A stretch of 64,000 bases of DNA from Armatimonadota bacterium (GTDB taxonomy: Bacteria; Armatimonadota; Armatimonadia; Armatimonadales; Capsulimonadaceae), in assembly GCA_025354405.1 (NCBI GenBank), contig JANXMY010000150.1, forward strand, positions 85,411 through 149,410, given 5' to 3'. Shown here in pieces: positions 1-8,972 of the stretch; positions within the stretch are counted from its first letter, which is position 1, and each line of letters opens with the position of its first letter. Made by a program: the position numbers and the translations under genes. The notes under the pieces were generated by a model. That model did no database searches. It saw nothing but the letters and a program-made list of their open reading frames with translations, and was not told the origin of the DNA.

Positions 1-1387
1 ACGCGTAATGCTCCCAGAAATGCTGGCAGTACCAAGCATTTGCGGTCTTGTTCCAGTTCCAGCCCATGCCACCTGCAATGTTGTGAGACATCCGCAGAGC
101 CCAGCCGTGTGAAGACAAAGACCCATCCGGCTTCGCCATCTCTTTCGACGCCTGAGTGGCCTCGCGCCAAGCAGGGATCTGACTTTCGACCAAAGCGAAT
201 AGCGGCAGATGGCACTCGGAAAGATTGGTCACTTCGGCAGGCCAGTAGTTCATCTGAATATTGATGTCGGTATGGTAGTCACTGGACCAGGCCGGGGTGT
301 TGCTGTCGTTCCAAAGTCCCTGAAGGTTCGCGGGCAGGCTGCCGGGCCGGGAACAGGAAATCAGCAGATACCGGCCATATTGGAACAGAAGCTGCTCCAG
401 TTCCGGGTCATTCCCCGCCGCCGCCAGCCTTTTGCGCTGATCAGTCGGCAGCATTCGCGCTTCGGGTGATGACTGGCCCAGGTCAAGATGAACACGGCTG
501 AACAGAGAGTGGTAGTCCTGCCGATGAGCCGCTTTCAGCGTCTCATAGGACTTGGTGGAGGCTGCATTAACCTGCTGGATAATATGCGGCAGCGGATCTG
601 CGCCACTCGTATAGTGCCGCGCCCGGTTCATGACGTAACTTGTGCCGGTCCCAAGCAAGAGTGTCACATTGTTACAGCCGTGAAATTCGAGTGTCGTTCC
701 TGAGACTGTCACCGTCCCTCCTTGGTGCAGAATCGTGAGACAGGCCGCATACTTCAGACCATTAGCCAGTGCGCCAACTGACGAAATCCTACTGCCGCTC
801 GCAGTGATTACGGCGGTGTGAGCATCCGTCAGGCTGAGCGCCCCAGTGTACGCACCAGGTTTATCAGCAGTCAAATGGACAATCAAAGCTTGGTCGGGAT
901 GGCTGACAAAATACTCGCGGCGATAGGTGATCCCATTCGCCTGATAACTCACATGAGCTAGCGCATTTCCAATATCGAGGTCGCGCCGGTAATGAGTCGC
1001 GTTGTCGGCCCCCGCCAGCGTCAGATGAATATCGCCAAACGCCTGGTAGCTGCCCATGGCGCCGTAATCGCCGGACAGGTTTTCGTCGCCGGTCCAGAGA
1101 CTGTCTTCGTTGAAGACAATCCGTTCGTCGGCAATACCGCCGAAAATCAACCCTCCCATCCGGCCATTGCCGATAGGAAGCGCTTCATTCATCGCATTCG
1201 TGGCTGGCTGGTTGTACCAGAGTGTCAGCGCTCCCGTTGGCGGCGCATTGGTGTGGTCTGACTGCATCGTATTTCCTTTGCTGACGTTGATGACGTTGAC
1301 AACCGGTGCGGCAGAACAAGTCAATGTGCCGCAGATCAGCAGTAACAAGCCCAGGTGATAACCGAAGTAAGATTGGGTGATATTCAT
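1..1387 (-). CDS. Glycoside hydrolase family 95 (alpha-L-fucosidase-like), secreted, 5' portion; runs off the left edge
   Basis: Manual minus-strand translation from ATG at 1387 is open to the edge: MNITQSYFGYHLGLLLLICGTLTCSAAP (signal peptide) ... LWYNQPATNAMNEALPIGNGRMGGLIFGGIADERIVFNEDSLWTG ... NLQGLWNDSNTPAWSSDYHTDINIQMNYWPAEVTNL, typical GH95 motifs. Not in the ORF track because it has no stop in the window. Confidence 0.9.
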   Translation of the reverse strand, partial: MNITQSYFGYHLGLLLLICGTLTCSAAPVVNVINVSKGNTMQSDHTNAPPTGALTLWYNQPATNAMNEALPIGNGRMGGLIFGGIADERIVFNEDSLWTGDENLSGDYGAMGSYQAFGDIHLTLAGADNATHYRRDLDIGNALAHVSYQANGITYRREYFVSHPDQALIVHLTADKPGAYTGALSLTDAHTAVITASGSRISSVGALANGLKYAACLTILHQGGTVTVSGTTLEFHGCNNVTLLLGTGTSYVMNRARHYTSGADPLPHIIQQVNAASTKSYETLKAAHRQDYHSLFSRVHLDLGQSSPEARMLPTDQRKRLAAAGNDPELEQLLFQYGRYLLISCSRPGSLPANLQGLWNDSNTPAWSSDYHTDINIQMNYWPAEVTNLSECHLPLFALVESQIPAWREATQASKEMAKPDGSLSSHGWALRMSHNIAGGMGWNWNKTANAWYCQHFWEHYA

Positions 1388-1438
1388 ATTCGTGTGGTGC
1401 ATCCCATTTTATGTCCCACTAGAAAGTGAGTGTTTTGG

Positions 1439-1960
1439 TCAGTCGGGCGGCCTTTTTGTCAGGCCGTCCATTTTCCTTGTCTGCCATTGCTGCCGGAGCG
1501 TGGCCGGCGGCAAATACTTCGGGCTGCTATGCAGACGCTCCTTATTGTACCAGTATCGATGCGTTTCCAGCTGCACACGGGCTTCTTGAACTAAGGCGAA
1601 TACTTCGCGGTTTAGCAGTTCATCGCGCAGCTTGCCGTGAAAGCTCTCCGCAAATCCGTTCTGCCCCGGACAGCCCGGACCAGGATGAGGCTTTATTGGG
1701 ATAGTGCGGGGCCGAGCCGTTTTGTTTCAGCCACTCCCGTACTTCGGCGGCGATGAACTTCGGGCCGTTAGATGAACTTCGGGCCGTTAGATGCTAAAGA
1801 CGTCATTACTGCGTATCGCTGCGAACGAAGCAAGGGGTGCCCCAAAACAGGAACAGCCGCTCCAATGCTTCCAGCATAGCATAGCTTGGCTTGTCAGAGA
1901 CACGCTCACGCTCACCGAAAGCCACTCGCGAGTGAACTCGTCTAGATGGCTCCCTATTAT
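1439..1960 (-). pseudogene. IS3-family transposase (OrfB, rve integrase core) remnant, frameshifted, 5' end missing
   Basis: Minus-strand pieces in different frames: LDEFTREWL / SDKPSYAMLEALERLFLFWGTPCFVRSD / SNGPKFIAAEVREWLKQNGSAPHY / IKPHPGPGCPGQNGFAESFHGKLRDELLNREVFALVQEARVQLETHRYWYNKERLHS / PKYLPPATLRQQWQTRKMDGLTKRPPD-stop; internal ~19-bp duplication GATGAACTTCGGGCCGTTA at about 1753-1791. Confidence 0.85.
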
Positions 1961-2069
1961 ACCGCGCTTGCCCCCTTCTGCCAATGGGGAGGATTCCTTC
2001 CACCTCCTGCCGTATCTTCTCCCCAAATGCCGCACCTCGGCCCGGCGGCGATGAAGGAGACCTTTCCCA

Positions 2070-3776
2070 ATGGTGAACTGGACCCTGGACAACCCGGTGG
2101 TGACGAAGGAGCTGCGCGGGCGGATGCGTGGGGCGCGGACGTACTGGCTGCTGTTTGGGTATCTGTTTCTGCTCTCTCTGCTGTTCTTCTTCTGGTACTT
2201 AGGCTGGTGGAGTTCCCATGCCAATGCGATGCAGAACGGGGCGGCTTCGGCGGGGTTTACAGCGGGGCGGATGTTCTTCAAGGTGCTCTTTTATGCCCAG
2301 GCGGTGATGATCGCGCTGATCACGCCGGCTCTGACTGCCGGGGCGATCTCGGTGGAGCGGGAGCAGCGGACATTTGAGATGCTGCGGAGCACGGTCCTGA
2401 AGCCGCGCTCGATCGTCTGGGGCAAGCTGGTGTCGTCGGTGTCGTTTGTGGTGCTGCTGCTGACCTCCTCCCTGCCGCTTGTCTCGCTGTGCTTTCTGCT
2501 GGGCGGGGTGTCGCCGGGAGAGGTGTTCTTCGCCTATCTGCTGCTGGCGGGGGATGCGTTCCTGTTCGGCGCGATCGGCCTCTGCTGGTCGGCTTATGCG
2601 GCGAATACGGCGACGGCGACGGTGTTGTCCTATGCGACTTTGATCGCGTTCTTCGTGGCGACGTTCCCCTTCGCGATTCCCGCACTCGACGACGGCGGCA
2701 ATGTGCCGTTTTACGGGCTGTGCGCTTTGAACCCGGTGGGGGCGGTGACGGGGGCGGTCATGCCGGAGCATTACTTTGGATGGACTCTGCCCGCCTGGGT
2801 CCCGGCCCTCTTGCTGAACGGCACCCTGAGCCTGCTTCTGGTGCTGGCCTGCATCAACCGTCTGGAAGACTATCCGGCCCGGCGGGCGTCTGCCCTCCGG
2901 GGCGTGACTCTGCTGTTTGGTGGTCTGCTTATGTTTTTCGGCGAAGGCATCGTGCTGGGGTCTGGGCCGATGGCCGGTGTGCCGGCCTCTACACTGGCGA
3001 TGCTGGCTCTGGCGATCCCGTGTACGCTGCTGCTGCTGTTCGTGCCGGTACTGGTGACCGGCGACCGGGAGGATTGGAAGACGGCGGCCAGCTGGCCGCT
3101 GCGGGTGTTTCGCTCCGCGACGCTGCCGTCCGGCCTGCCCCTTGCCCTGCTGCTGACGGCGCTGTTGGTCGGAATCTCTTTTCTTGCATCCCACTTCGCG
3201 TTCCAGCCGCTCTCTATGGCCATGAATCGGGTGCAGAATTTTCCTGCTCCTCTCCAATCTGCCGCGGCCGCTGCCGGGACAAATCCGAATTTGCTGGTAG
3301 ATATGTTCGAGCAGGCGGGGCTGATGCTGCTCCTTGTGGCCATCGGCATCGCTGGTGTGGGATATCTTCTGTCGGTGCTGCTGGGAAACCGATGGTCATC
3401 GCTGACTCTGCTCTACACTGGCCTGCTTCTGGCAGTCTCGCTGCCATTTTTCTCCTATGCCAATCTCAGCGGCACGGATGCTCGTGAAGCCGCGAGCAGC
3501 CCGGCGATCAACACGCTCTTCTTCTGTCCCTATGTGCCTCTGGTGCAATTGACGGAGCCGCTGACGAGCAATCTCTACAAAGACACAGCCATTCCGGGGA
3601 TGATCGGGTACGGGGTAGTTCCTCTGTGGATCGGAACCGGAGGCCTCTATCTGACGCTGGGGCTGGTGTCGTATGGGGTGGCTTTTCTGGTGGTGAGGCG
3701 AAAGAGACCGCACCCCGGCGTGACTGCCGACCCTGGCGCAACTGCACCCGGCCTCCTTCAGAAAGGCGAGGGGTAG
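2070..3776 (+). CDS. ABC-2 type transporter permease-like membrane protein
   Basis: 568 aa, many TM segments; N-term NPVVTKELRGRMRGARTYWLL and ALTAGAISVEREQRTFEMLRSTVLKPRSIVWGKL typical of ABC-2 permeases. Confidence 0.8.
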   Translation: MVNWTLDNPVVTKELRGRMRGARTYWLLFGYLFLLSLLFFFWYLGWWSSHANAMQNGAASAGFTAGRMFFKVLFYAQAVMIALITPALTAGAISVEREQRTFEMLRSTVLKPRSIVWGKLVSSVSFVVLLLTSSLPLVSLCFLLGGVSPGEVFFAYLLLAGDAFLFGAIGLCWSAYAANTATATVLSYATLIAFFVATFPFAIPALDDGGNVPFYGLCALNPVGAVTGAVMPEHYFGWTLPAWVPALLLNGTLSLLLVLACINRLEDYPARRASALRGVTLLFGGLLMFFGEGIVLGSGPMAGVPASTLAMLALAIPCTLLLLFVPVLVTGDREDWKTAASWPLRVFRSATLPSGLPLALLLTALLVGISFLASHFAFQPLSMAMNRVQNFPAPLQSAAAAAGTNPNLLVDMFEQAGLMLLLVAIGIAGVGYLLSVLLGNRWSSLTLLYTGLLLAVSLPFFSYANLSGTDAREAASSPAINTLFFCPYVPLVQLTEPLTSNLYKDTAIPGMIGYGVVPLWIGTGGLYLTLGLVSYGVAFLVVRRKRPHPGVTADPGATAPGLLQKGEG

Positions 3777-3784
3777 GAGTAGGG

Positions 3785-4064
3785 TGCGCTGCTTGCTGCG
3801 CCCTCTTGAAAGGATGCGTAAGCAAAGAGGGCGGGGGCAAGCCCCGCCCCTACGGGGTGAAAATTGTAGGGGCGGGTGAAGAGTAATTACGAGCCGCCAC
3901 GGATTGGAAATCCGAGGCTGAGAAAAGCCCAGCGTCCAGGGGACGCAATAGGAAGCCAGAAATCCGCCCGTCACGCTCTGAACGTCGCTTCGACGGTGGG
4001 CACTTTCCAGCCTCGGATTTCCAATCCGTGGCTCTTGACTGGGCGCAGCAAGCAGCGCCCCTAC
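3785..4064. repeat. Nested inverted-repeat element, copy A (core 3893-4034) filling the interval between two convergent genes
   Basis: Arms AGCC-A-CGGATT-GGA-AATCCG-A-GGCT type (3900-3914 and 4014-4028), internal triloop hairpins GCGTCC-AGG-GGACGC (3932-3946) and CGTCG-CTT-CGACG (3983-3995); outer flanks GTAGGGTGCGCTGCTTGCTGCGCCC and GGGCGCAGCAAGCAGCGCCCCTAC. Confidence 0.85.
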
Positions 4065-6577
4065 AGCGTCCGAACGACGAGCCGCCCACGCAGATCCTCC
4101 ACCGTCTGCAGTGTTTCGTCTTTCGCGATGGTCAGTGTCTGAGTCTCGCCCGGCTGGAGATGAAAGAAGTTGTCTTCCAGGCCTTCCAGCGGGAGGTTGT
4201 CACTCCGGCGCAGCCAGACATACGGCGCGAAGCGTTTAGCGGAGACTTGTACCGAAAACGCAGATGCGCCATTCTCCGTGACTTCCAACGAGAGGCCGGG
4301 GGCGGAGAGCTGCAGGTCCTTCGGCTCGGCCAAAAGCAGGATGTTCTTGGCAGTGATCATGCCGTCGCTTGACGTGAACTTGGCGGACACAAATACTTCA
4401 CGTGGACGACTCAGGCCAGCGGAGAGATCAGACGTCGCCACGACCGCCGCTACGTTGGCCCCCACGGAAACGTCGGTTGTCGCCGCAGCGAGCGTTTCAC
4501 CGTCGAACGTTGCCAGCAAGATTTCCACTGAGCCGCTGAGCGGCGTCTGCAGGTCGCTGACCAGGTGCGCGGTGACAGTTCCCCCATTCCATACCAGGGA
4601 CAGCAGTACCGGGGCGTAGAACTTCTTGCAGGCGAAGTATGCGGCCTTCGGCTCTCCCTCGGAATCGATCACCGCCCAGGACTGCGTGGGCCAGCAGTCA
4701 TTGATCTGCCAGAACAAAGTCCCCCAGTTGCGGCCTTTCAGACGGCGATAATGCTCGACCCCGTACTTGAGTGCTTCGGCCTGGTTGAGCTGGCTGTAGT
4801 AAACCAGATCTTCCAGATTTTGCGCTTCGGGATAGTGCAGGGCAATATAGCTGAGGTAAATCTCGTAGCCCTTGCGCGTCTTGTCGTGCCAGCGGACGGC
4901 GGCAGAATTCGGCGTCTTGTCTTCCGGCGCGAGGCATTTGTCCCAGGCCGCCATCCCGCAGGAAGACGCAAAGCCGAACTCAGAGCAGAACCGGCTGTTG
5001 TCGTCCGTGTAAAAGGTCCAGTCGCCTTTGCCATGCCAGACTTCCCAGTTGTGAACATCCCCGAAGTTCGGGTCATTCGGGAACGCCCCGCCGTAGGGGG
5101 AACCGGGCCAGTAAGGGGTTTTAGGGTCCTCCGCGGCCAGCACCGCCGGCAGGACCTCGTGGTACAGATGCTCGCCCAGCAGCCGTGCCGGTTTCATATC
5201 CTTCCAGTCATCGGCAAACATCGTGTGGTTTTCGTTGTTCCCGCACCAGAGCGCGAGGCAGGGGTGGTTGCGGATACGCCGGACCGCCGCAGTCGCTTCA
5301 ATCCGGGCCGCTTCGGCGTAGTCGCCGGTGTCGGGGTGGTAGGCACAGGCGTAGGGGAAGTCCTGCCAGACGAGAATGCCGAGTTGATCGCAAATGTCGT
5401 AAAAGTCTTCACTCTCGTAAAGGCCGCCGCCCCAGATACGGAGCATGTTAAACCCGGCATTTTTCGCCTGCGTGATGCGCGTGCGTAATTGCTCTTTGGT
5501 GATTTTACCGGGATAGGAGCCATCAGGGATCCAGTTTGCACCCTTGATATAGGTGTCAATGCCGTTCACACGGAACTTGAAGCCTTCGCCTTTGCCGTCG
5601 GCGTCGGGTTCGCGGATAAGTGCGATCGTGCGGAGGCCTATTTTTGCTTCAAGTTCGTCAACCCTCTGGGTATCAGCAATAGCTAACCATATTGAATATG
5701 TGACAGGCTTATCGATTGACCATAGCTGAGGGAGGGTGACAGTAAGCTTTGCCTGAACCTTGCTCTGCCCCGGCAGTATGCGAATACTCCTTGGCTGGCT
5801 ATATGCAATGTCATCACCGACCCTTGGTATAGCTGCCGTTAACAACCCAACACGCTCTTCCGCACCCGGTGCCCGCTCCACATCCACCGTCACCGTCACA
5901 ATCGCTTTGTTGTCCTCGACAAACTCGACATCGTACTTCCAGTCGGTGATCCGTGCGACCGGCACCGTCACCAGCTCTACTTTCTGCCACAGGCCGCAGC
6001 CGAGAAGCTCCGGCCCCCAGTCCCAGCCGTACATATACTGCGCTTTGCGGACAAACGAGCGCGGTCCCCAGTGGAACCAGTCGGGTTTGGCGGAATCGTT
6101 GCCGGCAGCATCCCAGGCGGCATGACGCTCGCGCCCGACACGGAGGGCGGCGGAGAAGGTGACGCGCAGGGTGTTCTCGCCGGGTTTCAGACGGCCCCCG
6201 ACCTGGAACTCATGGGGGATGTACATATTCTCTGTGCGGCCCAGAAACTCGCCGTTCAGGGCGATCTCGCCCACCGTATCTATGCCGTGAAAGATAAGAT
6301 AGGCATGGGACGGGGCGGGGTCTGAAACTTCAAAAGTGGTTTCGTAGACGAAGTCGGTTTCGTCCACCCAGGCGACGGCCCGCTCGTTCATCCGGAGGAA
6401 TGGATCGGGAATCGCCCCGGCTTTAAGTAGGTCCAGATGGACATGGCCGGGCACCGTCGCCGGCAGCCAGGGCAGCTTGGTCGTAGGGGAGCCGCCGGGC
6501 CGGGTGATGTCGGTGAAGCGCCAGTTGGCGGTGATCTCTTGCCGTGTGACTTGCATCGTATTTTCGGAATATGGCAT
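4061..6577 (-). CDS. Beta-mannosidase-like glycoside hydrolase family 2 protein
   Basis: GH2 motifs WIPDGSYPGKITKEQLRTRITQAKNAGFNMLRIWGGGLYESEDFYDICDQLGILVWQDFPYAC and FCSEFGFAS; ATG at 6577 preceded by AGGAGA (ORF track extends upstream to 6616). Confidence 0.9.
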   Translation of the reverse strand: MPYSENTMQVTRQEITANWRFTDITRPGGSPTTKLPWLPATVPGHVHLDLLKAGAIPDPFLRMNERAVAWVDETDFVYETTFEVSDPAPSHAYLIFHGIDTVGEIALNGEFLGRTENMYIPHEFQVGGRLKPGENTLRVTFSAALRVGRERHAAWDAAGNDSAKPDWFHWGPRSFVRKAQYMYGWDWGPELLGCGLWQKVELVTVPVARITDWKYDVEFVEDNKAIVTVTVDVERAPGAEERVGLLTAAIPRVGDDIAYSQPRSIRILPGQSKVQAKLTVTLPQLWSIDKPVTYSIWLAIADTQRVDELEAKIGLRTIALIREPDADGKGEGFKFRVNGIDTYIKGANWIPDGSYPGKITKEQLRTRITQAKNAGFNMLRIWGGGLYESEDFYDICDQLGILVWQDFPYACAYHPDTGDYAEAARIEATAAVRRIRNHPCLALWCGNNENHTMFADDWKDMKPARLLGEHLYHEVLPAVLAAEDPKTPYWPGSPYGGAFPNDPNFGDVHNWEVWHGKGDWTFYTDDNSRFCSEFGFASSCGMAAWDKCLAPEDKTPNSAAVRWHDKTRKGYEIYLSYIALHYPEAQNLEDLVYYSQLNQAEALKYGVEHYRRLKGRNWGTLFWQINDCWPTQSWAVIDSEGEPKAAYFACKKFYAPVLLSLVWNGGTVTAHLVSDLQTPLSGSVEILLATFDGETLAAATTDVSVGANVAAVVATSDLSAGLSRPREVFVSAKFTSSDGMITAKNILLLAEPKDLQLSAPGLSLEVTENGASAFSVQVSAKRFAPYVWLRRSDNLPLEGLEDNFFHLQPGETQTLTIAKDETLQTVEDLRGRLVVRTL

Positions 6578-6599
6578 GGGCTTCTCCTGAAGAATATGG

Positions 6600-6812
6600 A
6601 ACCCACCCCGCAGCAAGCTGCGACCCTCCCGAAACGGGAGGGTGGACGGGAAGGGGACAGGGTGTTCATCTATGCAACGAGAAGCGTATTTAAGAGCCTA
6701 TCTCAAGAAGACAGGACTCAACAAATCTTTTCCCGCTCACCCTCCCGTTGTACCCGCTGTCGAGGCCCTGGGAGCAGGGGCGGGAGGGTCGCAGCTTGCT
6801 GCGGGGTGGGTT
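6600..6812. repeat. Long inverted repeat: perfect 32-bp arms plus nested inner arms
   Basis: AACCCACCCCGCAGCAAGCTGCGACCCTCCCG (6600-6631) versus its exact reverse complement at 6781-6812; inner imperfect arms CGGGAGGGTGGACGGG (about 6635-6650) / CCCGCTCACCCTCCCG (about 6732-6747). Confidence 0.9.
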
Positions 6813-6813
6813 C

Positions 6814-8073
6814 TTATATCCCTTCCCCCATCTCTCGCCGCCGTGCGAGGGCAAACAAGAAGCAGACGCTCATTACCAGGCCCGCACACCAGTAGGGGGC
6901 GGTCTGGCCGACGTGGCGGTACAGATAACCCGCTGTCGCGGGGCCGGTGGCGCGGGCCAGGCTGTCGAAGGACGCCGAGAGACCGAGTGCGGCTCCCTGC
7001 GCAGTCGCTTTACGCGAGACCAGGGCGCGGAGGGAAGGGGAGTTCAGGCCGCTGCCGAGAGCGATGGGAATCATCGGCCCGATCAGCAGAATCGACAGCA
7101 GCGGCGCGAGCGGGAAAAAGAGAAAGCCCAGTGCCATCAGGCCGATCCCGACCACGATCAAATGGGCTTCGCCATACTTTTTTACCAGGGGCCGAATTAA
7201 AAAGCCCTGAACTATCACAATCAAGACGCCGATATAAGCAAAGACGCCCCCTGCTACCGCGGTATCATTGGTGAAGTGAAAATGCTGCTTCAAGTAGGCT
7301 GTGAATGTGCCTTCCAAGTTGCCGAAGGCGAAAGTGACGGCGAAAGTCAGCAGATATAGAAAGCCGATGGGGCCGCGTACGGCCTGGACCATCAAATTTA
7401 CTCTTGCGGGCAGACCTGATTTCCGCGGCTCCGCGGTTTCCGCGGGGCGTACTGGCTCGGGCAAATACCGCCAGATATAGACGGCGTTGACCAGGGCCAG
7501 AAGCGCCGAAAAATAGAGCGGCCAGGCGAGTCCAAACTGTCCCAGGAGGCCACCGAGTGCCGGGCCGAAGATGAAGCCGACGCCGAAGGCCGCGCCGAGG
7601 TAGCCCAGGCCCATCGCGCGCAGCTTAGGCGGCGTGATGTCTGCCGCATAGGCCTGTGCGACGGCAATCGACGCCGAAGAGAAGATTCCCGCCAGTATCC
7701 GTGCGGCGAACTGGCCGCTGAGCGAGTCCGTCGAAAGGCCAAACAGGGCATAGAACAGGGCATCGCCAATCAAGGAGCCGATCAAAATCGGTTTGCGACC
7801 AATTCGATCCGACAGGCTGCCCCAGAACGGGGCGAACAAGAATTGCATCAGGGCGTAGGCGGCGGTCAGCCAGCCGCCGTACTCGCCGATGCGCGAGTCC
7901 TGAGCCGCGGCGATAGTATGCGGCAGGTGCAGACCGCGCTGAACATATTCGGGGACCAGCGGAATGATCACGCTGAAGCCCACAATATTGATCATCACAG
8001 CCAGCGCCAGCAGGGCAAGCTGGACATGCATCTGCTTATCTTCAGGACTGAGGGCTTTTTTGGGGTCGGGCAT
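6814..8073 (-). CDS. MFS transporter (TetA/DHA1-like)
   Basis: MFS signatures GGWLTAAYALMQFLFAPFWGSLSDRIGRKPILIGSLIG; start MPDPKKALSPEDKQ at 8073. Confidence 0.88.
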   Translation of the reverse strand: MPDPKKALSPEDKQMHVQLALLALAVMINIVGFSVIIPLVPEYVQRGLHLPHTIAAAQDSRIGEYGGWLTAAYALMQFLFAPFWGSLSDRIGRKPILIGSLIGDALFYALFGLSTDSLSGQFAARILAGIFSSASIAVAQAYAADITPPKLRAMGLGYLGAAFGVGFIFGPALGGLLGQFGLAWPLYFSALLALVNAVYIWRYLPEPVRPAETAEPRKSGLPARVNLMVQAVRGPIGFLYLLTFAVTFAFGNLEGTFTAYLKQHFHFTNDTAVAGGVFAYIGVLIVIVQGFLIRPLVKKYGEAHLIVVGIGLMALGFLFFPLAPLLSILLIGPMIPIALGSGLNSPSLRALVSRKATAQGAALGLSASFDSLARATGPATAGYLYRHVGQTAPYWCAGLVMSVCFLFALARRREMGEGI

Positions 8074-8231
8074 CGAGGGCAAGGTCTCCGGCAAAGTCGT
8101 TATGGGTTCAGTATACCCCAGTCGGCTGCGCCGTGTATTGACCGCGCGGCCAATTGAAAATCTGACTGCCCCTTGAAAAAAACGAAACGTCGGTGCTATA
8201 GTGATGGAGGATTCCCGTCTTCCACCGGTGA

Positions 8232-8825
8232 ATGTTTCCCCCGCAGCCTCCACCCTGGAAAGATATGACCACTTTGCGAGTTTTACGCTGGAAGACATCT
8301 CTGCGCCGCCCGATGCCCCGGCGCTCCCTGGCCGTCTCACAGACGGAGCAGGTGGTACTGGGGGCTTTGCTGGCAGTCGCAGCCACGCTGTTTGTGATGC
8401 AGGGGTTCTGCGTCTCCGGCGAGTGTATGCAGCCGCATCTGTTTACGGGGCAGCGTGTGCTGGCGAACAAGCTGGCATATCACTTTGCCGCTCCGCATCG
8501 GGGCGATATCGTGATTTTCGATTATCCGAAGGACACGCGCCAGATTTTCGTTAAACGTGTTATTGGTTTGCCTGGCGAGACAGTGGAAATTCGGGATGGT
8601 CTCGTGACGATTGACGGCAAACCGCTGGCAGAGCCTTACAAGACCTTCACAGCCCATGGGGATATGGCTCCGCAGTTCGTGCCGCATGACCAGTTTTTTA
8701 TGATGGGGGACAATCGAGACGTTTCCGATGACAGCCGCTACTGGGGCAATTTGCCGCGCTATGATATTATTGGACGCGCCGTTGCCTGCTACTGGCCTTT
8801 ACAGAGTTTTCATGCGCTTCGCTGA
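8232..8825 (+). CDS. lepB: Signal peptidase I family (S26), Cys in the nucleophile position
   Basis: SGECMQPHL (box B), GDIVIF, IFVKRVIGLPGETVEI (Lys box), MMGDNRDVSDDSRYWG (box E). Alternative start ATG 8265. Confidence 0.9.
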   Translation: MFPPQPPPWKDMTTLRVLRWKTSLRRPMPRRSLAVSQTEQVVLGALLAVAATLFVMQGFCVSGECMQPHLFTGQRVLANKLAYHFAAPHRGDIVIFDYPKDTRQIFVKRVIGLPGETVEIRDGLVTIDGKPLAEPYKTFTAHGDMAPQFVPHDQFFMMGDNRDVSDDSRYWGNLPRYDIIGRAVACYWPLQSFHALR

Positions 8826-8972
8826 GAGAAGCGCCCTGTTTTTGGAAACAACTCCCCTGCCTTGTGGCAGTGGGCAGATTGCCATAAAGTTTATGTCCGA
8901 CCACTGACAATTCACAGGGGATAGGGCAATTTGAGTTCGTGACGGAAGTATTTAAGGAATTCGGAGTTATTT

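Noticed and set aside
2199-3257. 352-aa minus-strand ORF opposite the ABC permease
   Set aside because: Arg/Gln/His-rich translation typical of an antisense frame of a GC-rich membrane protein gene.
4565-5488. 307-aa plus-strand ORF opposite the GH2 gene
   Set aside because: Antisense to a well-supported beta-mannosidase; no motif.
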